Below, one piece after another: positions 8,501 through 8,635 of a stretch of DNA of 8,635 nt; the stretch's first letter is position 1; every line of letters starts with the position of its first letter. Both the position numbers and the translations under genes were made by a program. The stretch spans positions 1 to 8,635 of the forward strand of contig JASHXN010000165.1 of the NCBI GenBank assembly GCA_030043505.1, read 5' to 3'. A model generated the notes under the pieces. That model saw nothing but the letters and a program-made list of their open reading frames with translations. It was not told the DNA's origin and did not search any database. Source of the DNA: Thermoplasmata archaeon (GTDB taxonomy: Archaea > Thermoplasmatota > Thermoplasmata > UBA184).

Positions 8501-8635
8501 GGCCGGCAGGCCGAACCAGGTGTAGCCGGTGCTGGCGGTGCCGGTCGACGCGACCTCGCCGAACGTCACCGGTTCGTCCACGTCGGCCGGGGACGGCGTG
8601 ATCGTCGGGGCGGCGACCGCGAAGACGCCCGCGGC
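5570..8635 (-). CDS. Large membrane-anchored surface protein with eleven cysteine-paired Ig/PKD-like repeats, partial at the 5' end
   Basis: The frame is open from the right edge to a TGA at 5570, giving 1021 residues; the true start and any signal peptide lie outside. Eleven tandem repeats of 86-91 residues are followed by one transmembrane segment (about residues 988-1007 of the fragment) and a basic tail ending RRRAAERRHEF. Each repeat follows one plan: a DVGQxVTF-like opening, Gly/Ser-rich stretch, YxW, a first Cys, a second Cys 9-11 residues on within CxP, then TVxVxVTDSxG and a closing TV strand. This resembles PKD/Ig-like beta-sandwich domains annotated in Thermoplasmata surface proteins, although the canonical PKD WDFGDG motif is absent. 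Nine N-x-S/T sequons fit glycosylation. The positive tail implies that the repeats face outward. Likely roles are adhesion, cell-envelope structure or presentation of an N-terminal domain not seen here; the sequence does not decide. acnA starts 49 bp downstream. Confidence 0.9.
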   Translation of the reverse strand, partial: AAGVFAVAAPTITPSPADVDEPVTFGEVASTGTASTGYTWFGLPAGCAGSTASFTCEPTAATTTSVYVEVTDSAGYTVNSSSVSLTVYPAPTQAPPTASVPADDVEHPVTFTAEVSGGSGGGTYAWSAPTDLGCDVATTGPTLACTPTSSGSFAVSYQWTDSDGSLAVGNTTLSYLVDAGPTQAPATPSQPAADVGQSISFAAQTSGGSGGGSYAWSASADLGCTLSATGPTLSCRPTAAGTFSVSYAWTDSDGVAATGSTALGYTVSNDPVVGTPTSSPKTSVDVNQSVTFQVSASGGAGTLQYAWHDLPAGCAGSTDAVTCTPTAPVAGAAITVTVTDANGYAVTSAAYTFTVYPPLVVATPTASVASVDVGQPVTFSVTALNGSGSLSYVWNGLPTPCAGTTASIACTPSAAENVTINVTVTDSDHASVTSGDLLFTVYRAPSESAPTASRFSADIGQTVTFTATTSGGSGGGSYAWTASANLGCDVSAVGPSLTCVPTASGAQSVGFVWTDSNGVVAKGTATLTYTVHGLPQAAAPVPSASAVDVGQSVRFTETATNGSGGYSYAWAESAPGLNCTLANAATISCLPSAMGTYTVKVVVTDSNGLSATSPNSATVTVGSAPSVTVPEPNRASADVTQTVMFMTSGSGGTGSLSYTWSSPAGLACGASASATLVCVPTEAGTYTVTVFATDANGVASAKETSAGFTVDTVPTLTAPRSPNATADVGERILFETTPNGGAAPPTYTWTTPADLGCVASDTDSIACTPTAAGTTYQVSVSATDANGATTATETSAEYTVYTAPKVTAPSAPTNPSADVGEAIVLEATASGGYGRFAYTWSAPAGLGCTLRTGAQISCTPTAVGTYSVSVSATDSNGVTTATETLTGYVVYSTVTISISASPTTFLQGKKVTFTGDAAGGSGVYTFVWSGLPAGCRSVTGEVLTCTPKGPGTFVIGLAATDSNLVTAFQNVSITVQPSFLGLPAEEGYIIVGVSVLAAIAVGSFFLIRNSRRRAAERRHEF
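5573..5674 (-). other. C-terminal transmembrane anchor and basic cytoplasmic tail of the repeat protein
   Basis: After the last repeat comes FLGLPAEEG and then a stretch of about 20 mostly hydrophobic residues (YIIVGVSVLAAIAVGSFFLI), followed by RNSRRR and AAERRHEF. The order short motif, hydrophobic span, arginine cluster, near-terminal stop resembles membrane anchors and tripartite sorting signals of archaeal surface proteins. It lacks the PGF motif of the known archaeosortase A signal, so processing by such an enzyme is not shown. The positive-inside rule puts the tail in the cytoplasm and the repeats outside. Confidence 0.8.
5702..8635 (-). repeat. Array of eleven 86-91-residue Ig/PKD-like repeats
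   Basis: Repeat starts (first base of the codon for the conserved Asp of DVGQ, or its equivalent) are at about 8584, 8326, 8056, 7783, 7522, 7264, 6994, 6724, 6457, 6184 and 5920, each running to the next. Spacings are 258-273 nt. Three subtypes are visible. Type A has GLPxGC or a variant with a short cysteine spacing of 9-10: repeats 1, 4, 5 and 11. Type B has SGGSGGG(S/T)YAW and a spacing of 11: repeats 2, 3 and 6. Type C has a spacing of 10 and no GGSGGG: repeats 7-10. Repeat 11, next to the membrane, has lost the DVGQ motif (LQGK instead). The residues before 8584 look like the end of another repeat, so the array probably continues beyond the window. Confidence 0.88.

Noticed and set aside
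5702..8635. Regular DNA periodicity suggesting a CRISPR or satellite array
   Set aside because: The period is 258-273 nt, it stays in one open reading frame and it matches protein domain boundaries, so it is a coding domain array.

Overview
The window is very G+C-rich (roughly two thirds G+C by eye) and most likely comes from an archaeon of the Thermoplasmata / Thermoplasmatota type. Three things point that way: a thermopsin-family (peptidase A5) secreted protein, a large surface protein made of cysteine-paired Ig/PKD-like repeats of the GLPxGC...CxP kind, and A/T islands about 21-29 nt upstream of start codons that look like archaeal TATA elements with little or no 5' leader. The lineage is an inference; no rRNA or other marker gene is present.

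Layout: all three real genes are on the minus strand and fill almost the whole window. In transcription order they are (1) a partial, membrane-anchored repeat protein (8635 down to 5570, its N-terminus beyond the right edge) with eleven Ig/PKD-like repeats, one transmembrane anchor and a short basic tail; (2) a complete aconitate hydratase of the AcnA type (5520 down to 2770, GTG start); (3) a partial thermopsin-like exported protein (2687 down to 1, its C-terminus beyond the left edge) with signal peptide, thermopsin domain and a C-terminal region that looks like a beta-solenoid. The gaps are 49 and 82 bp; no stretch over 300 bp lacks a gene. No RNA genes, insertion sequences, CRISPR arrays or attachment sites were seen.

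How the genes relate: the two outer genes encode cell-surface or secreted proteins, probably N-glycosylated, while the middle one is a cytoplasmic TCA-cycle enzyme. No shared pathway is evident. acnA and the thermopsin gene each appear to have their own promoter with the same geometry, so close spacing does not prove an operon. No clearly new multi-gene system is visible. The most interesting items are the in-register, partly near-identical repeat mosaic, the strict cysteine-pair rule, the thermopsin plus solenoid architecture and the matched leaderless-type promoters.
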